64,000 nt of DNA from Archegozetes longisetosus (GCA_018873245.2 JAEMBT020000002.1:6360001-6424000), one strand, 5' to 3'. Positions 37,548 through 51,041 are shown, numbered from the stretch's first letter. Program-made: numbers and translations. The notes: generated from the letters alone by a model not told the origin.

Positions 37548-38993
37548 CTGACTTATTCAGCAAAACGATTTAAATGTTCACTATTGTTACCAACGTTTTG
37601 AAGTGACAAAGCTCTCTTTTTCTACTGATTTTATGCCTTGAGTTGTGCATATTTTAGGGAATTGGATTGTGAAACGTAAATTTTATTTAGATATATGAAT
37701 AGTTTGTAGCGATTACAAGAAGCAGATTAGAAAATATATGCAAATTTATTATGAATAGCAACAATTTGAATGCCATAATTCAATAATTTATGAAAGACAA
37801 ATGTTTTTGCACATTATAAGAGCTGATGAATGATCTAAATGCATTTGGACGCTGTTGTTGTGCTTGTTTTATGAAATCTAATTTGAAAAGAAAACAATGA
37901 ATCACTTATTCTATGGGCCGACTAAATAGAGTGATCATCTTTCAATTAAACAAACTATCTTAAATAACTCTTCTTTTAAATACTCTAATCATTTTTTAAT
38001 TATTCCTATCAATCATTTCCTTTTACATAATTAGTTCAATCAATCTGTCAATTAATATTAACCTATCGTTTAGTTGCAAACTTGTATCCAATCCATACAT
38101 ATTGAATACTGTTTGCAATACTCTATTAGGTGTGGCTCAATGTTCTCTAATAGTATTGAGACCTTTTTCCAGAACGTCTAAAAATTGATGCAAATCCCGC
38201 AGAGTTGTCGAACACAGTTGATCTATTTATTTATTTTGATTTTTACATTTTCAATAAGTTTAGGAGTAAAACTTGCTAAAAACTGGATGTTGAATATTCG
38301 ATAAAATGTGCGCATTTGTTAAGTTGATGCACTACTTAAACGTAAAAATGTGTTTAGAAAATCGAAGTAAGGATTATATCAATCAAAAATGATTATACAT
38401 TTTGTCACATAACTCCTGACAAAATTGTGGAGAGAAATGGATTCCATAAATTTGATTCATTTCTTGCTTCAGATAGTTTTAAACTTTCAAAACTAAATAT
38501 AAAATAATGCAGAAGAGGGATTTCCAAAGGTTTATGTTTAATATTCTTCTGAATTAAATCTCACTCTTTCAGACAATAATTCATTTTCTCGACTCATTCT
38601 AATCAAATTGAAATTTTCGATTGAAGATTCGTTAGTAGCTGAGAGTTTTTATGATTACTTGGAGCACTAAATAAAGAAGATAGTGTATAAGAGTGCTCAA
38701 TCAATCTGAGGTAAGTTATGGTAATGCTTGTATTTTGTAAAGTGTTATGATTATAATCTTCTATACAGATGATTGGGTGAATGTTATGAGTAATATTATG
38801 CAATGTTATGTAATGTTATTTGAATAGGCAGTAGACTGTATAGCGCCGACACTACCAAATGCTTTATAAGCATCATATCTAAGTAAATTGATTTCTTTTC
38901 GGTTCAATCACAAATTCAAAGCAAATTATATCCCGAATTTGAACCTAATCTAATCGGTTGGATCATAAATGGAGAGGAAAGTGAAATTTTAGA

Positions 38994-39062
38994 ATAGATT
39001 GGTAAATCTACGTTGGGGTTTATTTAGATTGGTAAATATACGTTCGAGTTTATTCTGATTGG
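38994..39062. repeat. ~33-bp x 2 tandem repeat
   Basis: GATTGGTAAATCTACGTTGG and what follows is repeated once with about 80% identity, plus the start of a third copy. Confidence 0.88.
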
Positions 39063-40338
39063 TTCATTTGAAGAAAGTATTTGAAAATTATCTAAACTAG
39101 TATGGCAACAATATTTTTATTGAGTCATCCATAGAGTGATAAAACAGTTCGAATAAAAATCTAATCTTTCAAACACTAGTTTTCAAAATGACTTCTTTTG
39201 GTGGAACTACTTTACTGGTCTAAAGAAGCCATAAGATAAAGTTTGAAATATTCTATCGATGAAATAAATAAGCGTTTTGTGAAAAAACATGTTCACTTAT
39301 GTAGTTGTTGGCTTATTTGCGTCATATTTAGATCCTATTTGGTTTGCTCTGAGCTCGATATGTTTCTCCCTAACATTCCTGATGTCGTTTAATATTTAAA
39401 TTGATCATATAATTTTCACTTAGCTTCTTAAAATTCAGTTCTATATAAAATGAGCCATAAGTAAATCTTATAATTTATATTGACTCAACGTAAGCTGACT
39501 AAGATTGAAGTAGAGACTATCATATATTAAGGCAATGAAGTAGGTTTTGAATTTTACTCTATAAGACTTTTATCTTCAGTTTGAAGTAAACAATTTAGTA
39601 CCAAAATCGTAATACCAGATATTACTCCGATAGCAAGTGGATATCCGATTGTGTGAAACTTCTATCCTATACAAGGCTCAAAATATGTGATATTCCAAAC
39701 TTAAGACATGTTCTTCAAGAATATTTAAGGATTGTATCGATCCTTCAGTGAAATAAGTCTTCATAAAGTTGAGTTTATTTATGAACTTAAGAGTTGATCC
39801 CAAGTTTGAGAAGTTAGAGATGCGCTCGATATGGGTTCAAGTTGAGTGACCTTGTCTTAAACTGTCAGTTGTTTCGCCAATCCTTTTCTATTGTAATTAA
39901 TCTTTATTAAAATTCGCATCATTTATGAAACTGAAACATTTCAGTGAAACTATGTCCTCTAGGCTACATTATTTTTAAGTAAGCTTTTAAAATTAGGCTT
40001 AACATTGAATTCATCCTATTTTTGATAGAGTGGAAAATAATCCAATTAGATATAAAGCATTTCAATGTCATGTCATCATCAAACAATAAGTTATTTATTA
40101 TGACTTTATTTCAGGAATAGATATTTGAACACTATTTAGCATTTTAGCATTTCAAATTAATGTAATTAAAAACTTGCTATTAGTTAAATGCAATCATAAA
40201 AGTGATGATTGAAAGAAAACATTTGGTAATCGATTGGGTTTGTGGTCAGTATTATTGGAAAATCAATAAGAAAGACATTGAAAGGCACGAGCTAACTATT
40301 AATTTGCATGAAGGTTTTTAAGCCAATTTTATTGTTGA

Positions 40339-40362
40339 AGAGAGAGAGAGAGAGAGAGAGAG
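40339..40362. repeat. (AG)12 microsatellite
   Basis: Uninterrupted AG run. Confidence 0.95.
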
Positions 40363-40864
40363 CTTTTAGGGCATGAAAGACTTTGCAAGGAAGTTATCTT
40401 TCGGAGGTTAAAATGGATATCACGTGATATAAGTGCTGGAGGTATAAGTTTAAGAAGTAACTTAAATTGGCGATTTTGCTGTTTGAGTAACTGCAATTCA
40501 TAGAGTGAAACTAATCTTGTATTGAAAACTGCAAAATATAGAATAGAATTAATGTTTTTTGGCATATCTTTTTTGTTCTTATGGCCAACTTTTATTGTTT
40601 TTTATTGCTTTAGAGCTCTGTTTAAGTTGTAAAAGTATAGCTTCAAAGCTCTGTTAATACTTGAGGAAGTCTCATAATTGGGTTATATTGCGCGAATACA
40701 TGCCCTAACTTCACCAATATATAGGTTATATATAAGTTGGATCGCACCAAAAGCCTAAAGGATGGCCAAATTAAGAACAAGGAAAAAAGATATAAGTTTG
40801 ACCGACTTTCTAGTGTCGATGAGTGAGGCAATATGTGTAGTTTTCGTCTATATCTTGTGCATGT

Positions 40865-40865
<1 letters not shown>

Positions 40866-40910
<45 letters not shown>

Positions 40911-40933
40911 TGGGAGAGAGAGAGAGGGAGAGA
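40866..40933. repeat. Interrupted (GA)n microsatellite
   Basis: GA run broken by GG shifts and one TGGG. It gives a false Arg-Glu frame. Confidence 0.96.
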
Positions 40934-41231
40934 AACAGATGATCACTAAATCAAAGAGTGTTAAAGTAAGCATAATATATAGAAATTGCGTTGATGACTG
41001 GGATGACCCGTAAGCCAAGATGAGATCAAAAATACTATTTCAATATTCATTATAATGTCATGCATGAAATATATTCTCCGTCTTAATATTCGCTGAAGAA
41101 TTTCTTTCGGCAGAGATCATCTTTGCTTAATTCTCATAACGTTTGACACTCTCTATGGCTGCTTTAATTTATGCCCTAAACCTTCCAATATAATGAAGAG
41201 TTGGAGCTGAGAAAATAGATTTGAGAGACCA

Positions 41232-41373
41232 GCACAGAATGAGTGTTACGCTATGCACAAGAGTATAGCAGAATAAGTACTATGCATTGAGTATAGCAGA
41301 ATGAGTTCTATGCATAAGAGTGTACCAGAATGAGTCCTATGTTATGCATAAGAGTATAGCAAAATGTGTACTA
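41232..41373. repeat. ~35-bp tandem repeat, about 4 copies
   Basis: Units of the form ATGCATAAGAGTATAGCAGA followed by ATGAGTCCT, with small indels. Confidence 0.88.
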
Positions 41374-41568
41374 TATGTTTTATGTTATATGCATAGCAAA
41401 GGCAGGATTGAAGGCAAACCTCCACATAAAACTGACAATCGATCGGTTGGCTTTGTCTCATAGCACAGCATTTCCACATTCTTGACTATTCTATGGAATT
41501 GGTGTAGAATTCAGTTGTTGTTGACTATTCGTGAATGTGTGCTATTCTTAGAGTCTTGTTAAACCAGT

Positions 41569-42051
41569 TTGCATTGGCTGCTGCATTGCTTTCGCTTTTG
41601 CCCTAAAGAGACATTGTTTCAGATTCAGCTAGTTTTATATACTTTAACATACATTTCGCTGATTTACTTTTTCAGTTTAGACCTGAGTTTCGCTTCTTTT
41701 TTATTTAAAAAAAGCTTTTTCCGCACAAGTCGTGCATCGCTAATGTCGTGCTATCTATTTGTGTGTCGCGTTTCATCTTTCTCACGGGTATTTTATAGCT
41801 TTTTTCCCTTTTGCTATTGCTTTTGCTCTACTATTTTCCAATGTTTGATGCGTTTCAGACAAAAAGAGATGAGTGCAAGACGTAAACAAACGAATCAGTT
41901 GTGTAAAGACGTAAAACTAGAATCAACTTTAAGCGCAAGACGATCTCAAAATATACATACAGCACAACATCACTATATTCTATATATACCAACACATAGG
42001 CTATGGTTTTGCGGAAAAAGTATTGCTCTTCGTTCCATCTTTAAAGACTAG
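41569..42051 (+). CDS. Unrecognised open frame (low confidence)
   Basis: 160 codons open, with the first in-frame ATG at 41743, leaving 103 residues. The first half is Phe/Leu/Ser/Cys-rich and could span a membrane; the second half is basic (MSARRKQTNQLC, then a second SARR). The frame is long for such AT-rich DNA, and this stretch is a little GC-richer than its flanks. No family is recognised and no splice partners were seen. It could be an accidental frame or part of a non-coding transcript. Confidence 0.2.
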   Translation: MHWLLHCFRFCPKETLFQIQLVLYTLTYISLIYFFSLDLSFASFLFKKSFFRTSRASLMSCYLFVCRVSSFSRVFYSFFPFCYCFCSTIFQCLMRFRQKEMSARRKQTNQLCKDVKLESTLSARRSQNIHTAQHHYILYIPTHRLWFCGKSIALRSIFKD

Positions 42052-42140
42052 ATCTTAAGGAAGACACTGAGAAAAATCGATCAAAAGAGCAATGCGCTCA
42101 TGACTGTGACGTCAAAATGAATTGAAAGAATGAGATACGA

Positions 42141-42143
42141 GAC

Positions 42144-42185
<42 letters not shown>
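42141..42185. repeat. (GA)n microsatellite with GACGA lead-in
   Basis: GAGACGAGACGA followed by about 18 GA units. Confidence 0.96.
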
Positions 42186-42187
<2 letters not shown>

Positions 42188-43603
42188 CAGCCTGAGAGAA
42201 ATGGGTGAAAGAGAGAGATAATAGTGGAATAGCAGAGAGGCATTAATATTAGATGACTATAGTGACGATACTATTATGAATTATATACTAAAAATATATA
42301 CTAAAAGCATAAGAAAAGAAAAGAACTAGATGCAAAAAAGCTGAATGATTTGTAGACCAGATTTGCTTGAGACAAGGATCTTATAGTCAATTTATACTCC
42401 ATTGTGTTTGTGCACACTATCCTTTGCATCTAGTAATTCTTCTTCTATAGCTTTTGGTCCACTTGTTTTCTATGCATATTTTGATCCACTTTCCACTTAT
42501 TCTATAGATAGAGATGTCCAACGATTGTCCAACTTTTTCCACGATTTATAGCTCAATACAAATGCTTATGACACTTAATTGATACTATCATTTATATTTT
42601 AATGGTTCGATTCAAGTCTCTTTATGTTGTTTTTATAAAACTCGTTTGATTTATTCTCAACATTGATTTATTTAAAAATAACCTTAATCCATTTATTGCA
42701 ATTTCAACTTTTTCAAATTCCTTTTTCTTTATGGTATCCAATCAATTAAGTACTAAAAAGATCCAATTCTTTATGTCAATACAGGCCATTCATTTTGAGG
42801 ACTATGACATTTAATAATAATTATTTTTTATTAATTAGTGGACAAAGTAAAAGTCTAAATTTTTTGAAACATTCAGTACAAATAGTTTGTGACAGTTTCT
42901 ACTAAAACGAACAAAACTTGAGAAATGTTAGAGAAAAAACTGGTGAATGCTAAAAGTGAGAAATAATCAAAACAGTTTTTGTTTAGCAAGTTAATCATAA
43001 AAGCATCATTTTAATGACTCCTTATATACTCATTAGTATAATTGTTTGCAGAGTGTTACAAAGTAACCTTTTTTATTACAACTCATAGCCTCTAATTTTT
43101 TTACAGTCATTTAGTTAACCACAAGAATAAGCTTTTCAACCAAATTGTTTAAAAATTATCGCTTTTGGGATTAATTATTTCTTTTAGGCTAATTAATAAT
43201 TAAGATTGCATTAAGTAATTTCATTCTCCGCCTAAACAATTGCGAATAAAAGCTCAAAATCTAAGATAACATCAGGACATGAATGAAATCTTAACAAACC
43301 CTTAAGACAACCTTACGCACAGCTTGAGAAATCAAATTTCAAGCATAACAGTTCAAAGCTCAACAATTCGGATGAAACTTTTAGTACCGATCCACTTAGA
43401 AATAATTACCTCATTAGCAGTAATTCATTTTCAGGTTCAATTGTAAGAAAAAACGTTCATCTCCTTTATTATTCTTAATTAAGGCCATATTTTTGCCTTT
43501 TATTTGTTTAATAATAAATGTGTCATTTCTCAAAAGCACATATTCAGTGTGTGGTTAGGTCAGTCTCATAAAGACTTGTCTCTAATTCAAACATCACAGA
43601 TAA

Positions 43604-43684
43604 GGTTCTATAAAGCTGACCTAACGATGAGCGTCTATAGAGCTGACCCAACGATAGGGCTCTATAGAGCTGACTGAGCGATAT
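43604..43684. repeat. 26-28 bp x 3 tandem repeat
   Basis: Units of GGCTCTATAGAGCTGACCCA followed by ACGAT. The inner TCTATAGAG-type core is itself palindromic. Confidence 0.9.
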
Positions 43685-43956
43685 GTTTTTGCTGGCATTT
43701 CTATAGCATCATTAGCACGAGTCTTGATGACAAAACGCTAATATGATTCACTTTCAAAATCACGCACAAATCCAACCAATGTTATAACAGATCAAAGCAT
43801 AGCAACCAAATTGCACTTAATTTTTTTCTTTCACCAGCCTTTTATTCCCTTTTTATTTCTCAACGGAGTTTCTTTGCCTTTTTCTTTCCTTTTTTAAGGC
43901 TACATTTGTATCATGTTCTCATTCACGTTTACATCATTCAATTCGCATTTCTAGTG

Positions 43957-43988
43957 GAGAGAGTCGGGGAGAGAGTCGGGGAGAGAGT

Positions 43989-44034
<46 letters not shown>
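43957..44034. repeat. 12-bp GAGAGAGTCGGG repeat running into (GA)22
   Basis: Three copies of a 12-bp GA-derived unit precede a pure GA run, showing a dinucleotide tract giving rise to a longer unit. Frames on both strands here are artefacts. Confidence 0.95.
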
Positions 44035-44037
<3 letters not shown>

Positions 44038-45316
44038 TTCTCTGTTTTGTTTTCGATATTTTTTTATAAGTTTTATACTTCTATTGTCGCTGGAATTTTT
44101 GGTATTTTTATTGGGTTTATGCGACCATCTTTGCGAGGATGATGAACTCACCGCATTTCACTTTATTCGGATGACATTCCGCAATGAAATTGATTCTCAT
44201 TCGACTCGGTGGTGACCAATTGGTATGCATTCTAATAACCACATAACTGAATAAACAGCAAATATAAAATGCCAATTTTTGGCTTTTAATATTGAAATAC
44301 TAGCACGTAATACAGTGTTGAACATATATTTTTGTGTAGAAAAAATCTTAATTACGATTCTGACTTTCCTCTGCCAACAAGAACAACACAATAAAATGAT
44401 TAATTTTATCGAACTTTAATTACGGAATGTAATTAAACCTAATTAATAGTCATCATATACATATTGTTTGACTGGGCTTTACGTTTATCGAGCATATAAA
44501 TTGAGGATTGTCCGTTTACAACTTTAATTAATCAACTTTAAACACTTTATCATCAACTCTACCATACTTTGGTTGAGTCTCGTTTCAGATCAAAATTCAT
44601 TCCGGGTAATAAGTTCCTCAACTCACTTATAAACTCGTCCTCATAAATAATTATCATTAATTCGAAGAAATATTTCTTTATTAGAGGACCAAATTAGTGT
44701 TTTAGCTGAAACTTAATATATGAGTTTTGGAAATAAATTATTTATATATTTCATTATGATTTGACTGAATGAAAACTGGATAACAAAAGACTTTGTAAGA
44801 TTAATGCAAAGCTTTCAGTGTAAGATGTTATAGCAATTTGATATGAGCAATTATTTCCGAAATATGACTGAAAAACTGATAAAAGCTAGAAAACAAAACT
44901 GGTAGACTTAATAAAGTAATAGAAGTTTTTATTAAATAAAGGTGTACCAGTGAAGGAGGATTCCAGCACGATATCCAAAGTAGTTAACCCTATATTGTAT
45001 AAGTAGTTTGATTCAATTGCATAATGTGAAAAACATTGTAATTTTGCAAACCTTAAATAAAATCCACCACAATAGATGTGAATACAAGCAAATACAGTGA
45101 AATATAAGAGTATAATGTGGAACGACTGAAATGATGAAGTGAAATATATAACTTATATTATATTGTACTCTGTTGAATAAGTAACTTAAGAGCCATATAT
45201 TATTGTAAAGTATAGAACATTTCTTTTATACTAAATAACTCAATGCTTTTTATTTCTAAATATAAGCATAAATATACCACAGAATCCGCATTCTCTACTT
45301 AAGTAAGAGTTAACTA

Positions 45317-45428
45317 CAGGTAGGCGTCAATACAGGTAGACGTCAATGCAGGTAAGCGTCAATACAGCTAAGCCTCAATACAGCTGAGCGTCAATACAGC
45401 TAAGCCTCAATACAGCTAAGCGTCAATA
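45317..45428. repeat. 16-bp x 7 minisatellite
   Basis: Seven exact-length units of CAGGTAAGCGTCAATA / CAGCTAAGCCTCAATA, changing from one variant to the other from left to right. Confidence 0.95.
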
Positions 45429-45769
45429 CGTCCCGATTGGTTCTGTTTGAAAACTGAATGACTAAAAAATAATACATGATTCAAGGAAATGGATAATTAA
45501 CGATACATATGCCGAGCGTGTTTATAAATATTGCTGATGTATAGCTGATAAAACGATTTGCAATACTTTTGCATCAATATTTTTGCTTATAATACACGCA
45601 GCCAATGGTACAGTGCAATAGTTCAATGCAATGTATAAAGTAATTTAAGAGATGGATGACATTTTCATACTTCTTTAGCAATGCGAGTCTTACGTACATT
45701 TTGCGTGATCGACCAAATGATATGCGGAGACGAACGAAGAGGAGAAAAAATAAATGTAGCGTTCATTGG

Positions 45770-45845
45770 GAGAGAATAGTGAGAGAATAGTGAGAGAATA
45801 GCGGGAGAATAGTGAGAGAATAAGGAGAGGATAGCAAGAGAACAG
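45770..45845. repeat. 11-bp GAGAGAATAGT tandem repeat
   Basis: About six copies, decaying to the right. Confidence 0.92.
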
Positions 45846-47076
45846 TGATCGCGTTGCGTTGCATGTTTGCTATATTGAAAGAATAGCATAGAAAAGACTA
45901 ACTTATAATACATAACTAATGCCAAAAGCTCTGGCTTTGGTTTGGCAATAAAATATAACTGACACTTTGCATTGTGTTTGGCATCTTATGCCAGAAAAAA
46001 GGAAAATCACAAATCGACTTTTTACACAATACACATTTTCATATATAAAACACCAATGCGTTACACGTTCGATATTATATCTTCATGTTCATATGCCTGT
46101 CATTTATGTTAGTCATACAGGTAAGTGTTGGCAAAACATGCCAACTGATCCTGAACGTGTTCACTTTTCCAATCAAATATGTAGAATTGAACAATTGAAA
46201 AATAAGAATCCTAAAATCGAGGCATAAAAATGCTAGAATTGAAGAATAAGAATATGTAAAATATGTTACATTGATTGAAAATAGTTTAGAAATAGTTTGG
46301 AAATAGTTTTTTTCTTTTGATAAAAGTGCACAATTGTTCAACCGTTTATCGAGTCGTAAAGGCATACATAAATTTGTGCGCTTCAAAACTGGTAACCCAT
46401 CCCAAGAGGTCATGAAAATATAAAAATGATGATCACTTCAAAAACTTATTTCACTATTTTTCCATTTTCTATCTCTTTTTGCGTATTTTGACATTTTAGT
46501 TCATTGTTCTTTGAATGTCAAAAGAATAAAACATTTTAGTATATCGAGAAATACCTCTTTTTCCTATTCTTTATCCATTTGAGTGGTTAAAGTAATCTTC
46601 ATTTTAATATTTTCCTCATCTCATCATAAGAGATAGAGTGAAATCTTGAAAATTGATCGTCAATAATACAATGCTTTTGGCTTAATTGAATAAACTATCC
46701 AAAAGATGGAATTTGGTTAATTGGGAGACAAATAAATTGCTGCGAATCCCTTGCAAATCAAGCAAAACCATTAAATAGAGTGAAAATCTGAGAGCCGTGT
46801 CAGGCACTGCTTTGATGATAGTGTCACTCAAAAGGGTCTTATATATTTTTTTCTAACAACAGTTTAGCTCTATTAGTTGCCTCATTGACTGATTGTCTGT
46901 AGTAATGTACAATTTTTTGCCAAATAATTAGAATTGAACACATTTTCACGGTCTTTATATTTAGGTATAAGTAAGAAGTGTTAAGAGGTGTATCGTGTTA
47001 AGAAGTGTAAATTACGAGTTAATTTAAGTTGTGAATTACATAAGAAAAGAATAGATAGAACTGACATACACTCCCA

Positions 47077-47168
47077 TAGAAAATGTTGAGTAAAGCTAAC
47101 AGAAAATGTTGAGTAAAGCTAACAGAATGTGTTGAGTAGAGCTAACAGAATATGTCGAGTCGAGCTAA
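47077..47168. repeat. 23-bp x 4 minisatellite
   Basis: Four units of 23 bases built on AGAAAATGTTGAGTAAAGCT AA. Confidence 0.95.
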
Positions 47169-47276
47169 CAGAATAACTTTACATAGTATGGATGATCTCT
47201 TCTCTTTTCCCTGCAGGATAATATTCATTTACAAATTTGCTGAATTGCTTGCATACATCGAATGACAATAGAAACT

Positions 47277-47344
47277 CCCCTCTGGTGCCCCCTCTCTTGC
47301 CCCCTCTGGTGCCCCCTCTCTTACCCCTTCTGGTATCCCCTCTG
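47277..47344. repeat. C-rich tandem repeat
   Basis: CCCCTCTGGTGCCCCCTCT-type units, two and a half copies, unusually GC-rich for this window. Confidence 0.93.
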
Positions 47345-48097
47345 CAAAAAAAGATTTACTTTTGTGTAGAAGAGATAACCTGCTCGCGGGTTTAAAGTAA
47401 TTTATGTCTCATCATTTCACACTATGCATTGCCTCCTAATTCTCCGAAACTATTGTTAAACGCTTTCTTTATTTTTTTATGCTTTTCACCCCTTTTATTA
47501 TTAATACAATGCAGAGTAAGTATGCTTCCAGTCAAATAAGAAATTTGTTCCTTTTCACTGTTTTCAGATTAGTTGGAGTCAGATAATAATACTATTACTT
47601 CTACTCACTATTCAAATACACTTAAGAATATAGTTGTTCTGAAGGTAACACATATTAAAGTGCCGTTCACTATCAATTTTCTTATGATTAATTAGAACAA
47701 TCCAATCCAACCAATAACCATGCTATCTTTCCAAAATCCTATTAAAATTATTATTTCTAATTAATTAGTATATCTATAACTATCTCTCTGTGCATTCTGT
47801 TTTCATATTAATTCCAATTTGTTTCATACAAATCAGTCTTCATTTAATCATTAATGTATTCTCAAAATGCAATAACCGTTGCCAAGCACTCATTTTAATA
47901 AAGCATTTTCAGTTACTTAACCGGTAACTAATAATATATTTTTCTAGTTTTTTTTAATAATAGCGTGTGATTCTATATTCTAAGAAGAATAACAATGTTT
48001 TCTTACATCAATTCCATTCATTTTCCTGATTTTTCACTGCTATTATTAAGTTATTGTTATATAAAAGTTGAAGTAACTCGTTTGGATCAGTAATGCT

Positions 48098-48354
48098 GAG
48101 TAGCGAAGATAGAAAATTTCGACTAGGAGTACACCAATCATATTCACTTTGATTAATTATACATCTCTATTGATTAAAATCTAATGTATTATAGTCTCGA
48201 ACTTGAATTATTCCATATTTTTACTTTGTTTAATAGTAATTATTACAAATTAAGAAAACTTCATATTAAAATATGTGCAACTTTCTAGGCGAAGTTAGCG
48301 ACAGATTTGAGTTAAGGTGCCTGTGCACTCTCAGTGTCACTAGCTTCGTCATTG
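48098..48354 (-). mobile_element. hAT-like MITE, copy H2
   Basis: Ends GAGTAGCGAAGAT and the partner CTAGCTTCGTCATTG. The flanking 8-mers GTAATGCT and TTAATGCT agree at 7 of 8 positions, the 8-bp target duplication typical of hAT elements. The interior is a reversed, diverged copy of H3. A 93-codon minus-strand frame here is internal to the element and not a gene. Confidence 0.82.
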
Positions 48355-49384
48355 TTAATGCTTGAAATGGTGTGCTTTGAATGAAAGTTCTAAAATATAA
48401 CAAAATATAGCGGGTAATTGTGAGAACAGAATTATAGTAAATGATGTAAAAGAGGAAAAGGAAACACGTTATAGAGAATGAGTGCACATCGGGTGAAAGG
48501 AGCAAAATGAAAGCTAATGTTTTACTTTGGAGCTGAATTGAGTACAAGAAGAGAGCACAGACTGCTTGAGGGAATCAATAATTTTTCTGAGCTCACAGAA
48601 TAGTACCGCATATATAAAATAGTTGGAGCGCCCGTCAGAGCAGAGAAGCACTTATTTCTTGACAGCTCCTATTAATAATGTTTGTGTAGCTCTGCCCAAG
48701 TCTTAGTCTTAATGTCTAAAGTCAATAATAATAGGATTAGACTGTATACTACTCTACCTTAACAACTGATTCTACTTAAGCGTTTAAGCGCTTTATTCAA
48801 AACATTAATTTTTTCCAACTACTTCATACAAATCCTTCTAAACAATTGTTGAGAATAATTCATAGTTCAGCACAAATTTATTGATTAACATAAGCAAATT
48901 TGAAAACATTCACAACTGATTGTTATTTTTGCAATACTTATGGAATTAATTTTAACATTTCTATTGTTTTATTATTTTCTGTCATTGTTTTATTAAAGAA
49001 CAATAGTTTGGATATCGGATTATTCATAAGTTTCGTAACCTTTTCAAATGCAAATCGTAACAATTGAATGAAATTTAATTTTGAGAAACTTGAAATTCAT
49101 GGTGAGTACGAAATATATGAGAAGAATAGCGCCTGAAAGCATTGGTATTTTATGCTGAGCTAATCGTCTACTATTTGTAATTGTCTCCTATTTGTAGAAA
49201 TGAAACCTAACATAAAACAGCACATCAGACTTAACACGAATTTTCTTAAAAGCCAACAATAAAATCTATCACAAATTCTTTCCTGCTCAATCGATACCAT
49301 TAAACAAAGTGAGACATACCAGAGAACTGCTTAAATAATAAAATGACACGCTTTCCAATAATAAAATTAGAGACTTGACTGACA

Positions 49385-49466
49385 ATCAGATTCAGAATTT
49401 GATTCAGAATCTGGTTCACAATTTGATCCAGAATCTGATTCAGAATCCGATTCAGATCCAGAATCA
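49385..49466. repeat. 12-bp GATTCAGAATCT tandem repeat
   Basis: About seven imperfect copies, giving a false Ile-Leu-Asn-Gln frame on the minus strand. Confidence 0.92.
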
Positions 49467-49800
49467 CACTTAAAATCTCGAGACTGAATCTCAAGTAAAG
49501 CTATTTTGATGTGCGTTTTTCTATTTAACTTTATAGCTGCTTTTCATTGCTTCTATTCTTCTATCAACTCATCTGTCGGTCATTCAGCACAACATGATCG
49601 AAGACAGTTATAAGACAGTTATGAGGCATCAGTTTTTCAATGACTCACCATTTATTTGATTGTTCAGAAAGAGATCAACAATAATCATATGAGAATGAGT
49701 TATGATTTCTTTTTTGATTATTAACCGACAAAAGAGTGACCTATCAATAATAAGTCGGTATCATAATGACTAGTAAACTGTTGTTTTATTATTGGGTCTA

Positions 49801-49894
49801 TTGGTGCATTATTGAATCCATTGGTGTATTATACCATCCATTGGCATATTATTGAATCCATTGGTGCATTATTCCATCCACTGCTACATTATTG
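49801..49894. repeat. 20-bp minisatellite, 4.7 copies
   Basis: Units of TTGGTGCATTATTGAATCCA, alternating with an ATTCCATCCA-type variant. Confidence 0.95.
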
Positions 49895-50239
49895 CTAGTC
49901 AAATTCGATTTAGTATATAAAAGCAAAGCATTATCAGGTTTTTCGTGTGAGCGCCTCCACGAATACCCAACGTCAACCTGTCGGTCACTAAAACATGTTA
50001 TATTCCAATTGATGAAGTCATGACATGACTCTTTGCTTAACTACATCTTCCAATCTCTCATCTACTCTATTACATACCTATCAATCCTATCATCTAATCA
50101 ACACGTCTACCAATCGCATGAAATTAATAAATTTTGTCTTGTTTTATGTTTAATGATTAATGCGTTGCCACATGTCTCAGTTTAGTATTGATATAAATGA
50201 GTTGCTTTTGTCACAAATCATTGTTCTATTTTATCTTTG

Positions 50240-50511
50240 TAGTGGCTGAGCCAGTAGGGGTAGAGGTGCCTGTGCACCCCGATTCCAACCTACCTGACTC
50301 AACTCTAACCTCGTACTAACTTCACAGAAAAAGTTATACATTTTTCAACATCAAATTTTCTTAGTTCGTTATAATAATGAAAAAATTAAGTAAAAACACC
50401 GATAATTCTAATTCAAAACTATAACTTGATAGATTTAAATCTGGAAAGTATATATTCAATTTGATTGAGCACGATTGGTGCGCCCCCACTTGAAATTTGT
50501 TTCCGCCACTG
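50240..50511 (+). mobile_element. hAT-like MITE, copy H3
   Basis: The left end TAGTGGCTGAGCC and the right end TTTCCGCCACTG are near-complements (CAGTGGCGGA type). GGTGCCTGTGCACCCC follows the left end and GGTGCGCCCCCACTT precedes the right end. Flanks TATCTTTG and TACCTTTT agree at 6 of 8. Confidence 0.82.
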
Positions 50512-50982
50512 TACCTTTTGATTTGGCTCAATAAAATTATTGAATTTTGTTTTAGTTATGCTTACAGCACGACTGGTTTCCAAGATTGTTGTAGGTTTTA
50601 ATCTCGAAAAATGATAGGATTGTTTTCTCGAAATGACTGCATAACATTTATTTGTGGATTAACTTGACAACACTTACACAATCGATAGTTAAGTTTATGG
50701 CCTAGAACACATCATTCCTTCCATTCACGAGCTAGATTTGAATTAATCAGAAATACACTTACCAACGATTCGTCGACAATCAAAAAACTTAACGGAAAAT
50801 AAGTTATAACAAGAATAGTCAGGAGATTAGAGATAAAGCTTTCAGAGCTCTAATGAATATTTATAATCAGTCAAGCGAAAGACTTGACTTAAAGCTGAGA
50901 CGCTTTCAGTCAACCTTAGAGCGAATACATGTTTAGATTAGTTCACGTAAGTTCAAGTATGGCTTTATTATGTCTTACGGCC

Positions 50983-51041
50983 AGTGCTGTGGAGTCCTAT
51001 CTTTTATGCTATTTTGATTACAGATACGACTCTATATCACT
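50983..51041. mobile_element. ~60-bp hairpin repeat, copy P4
   Basis: Left arm AGTGCTGTGGAGTCCTATCT; right arm GATACGACTCTATATCACT, complement AGTGATATAGAGTCGTATC. The centre is similar to P5 (CTATTTTGATTACA against CTATTTCAATTACA). Confidence 0.7.

Larger units (their letters stand above)
33705..40338. other. AT-rich non-coding stretch downstream of the innexin
   Basis: Microsatellites and small tandem repeats only. The first AATAAA I see after the innexin stop is near 34513, far downstream, so the poly(A) site is unknown. Confidence 0.55.
42186..48097. other. Non-coding stretch rich in minisatellites
   Basis: Holds the arrays at 43604, 43957, 45317, 45770, 47077 and 47277. The overlapping frames at 45967-46413 on opposite strands show no features. 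Confidence 0.55.

Noticed and set aside
42603..42616. tRNA B-box-like GGTTCGATTCAAG
   Set aside because: No A box or cloverleaf can be built around it.
45317..45428. Regular repeat array resembling a CRISPR
   Set aside because: Units are directly adjacent with no spacers, so it is a minisatellite; the other arrays behave the same way.
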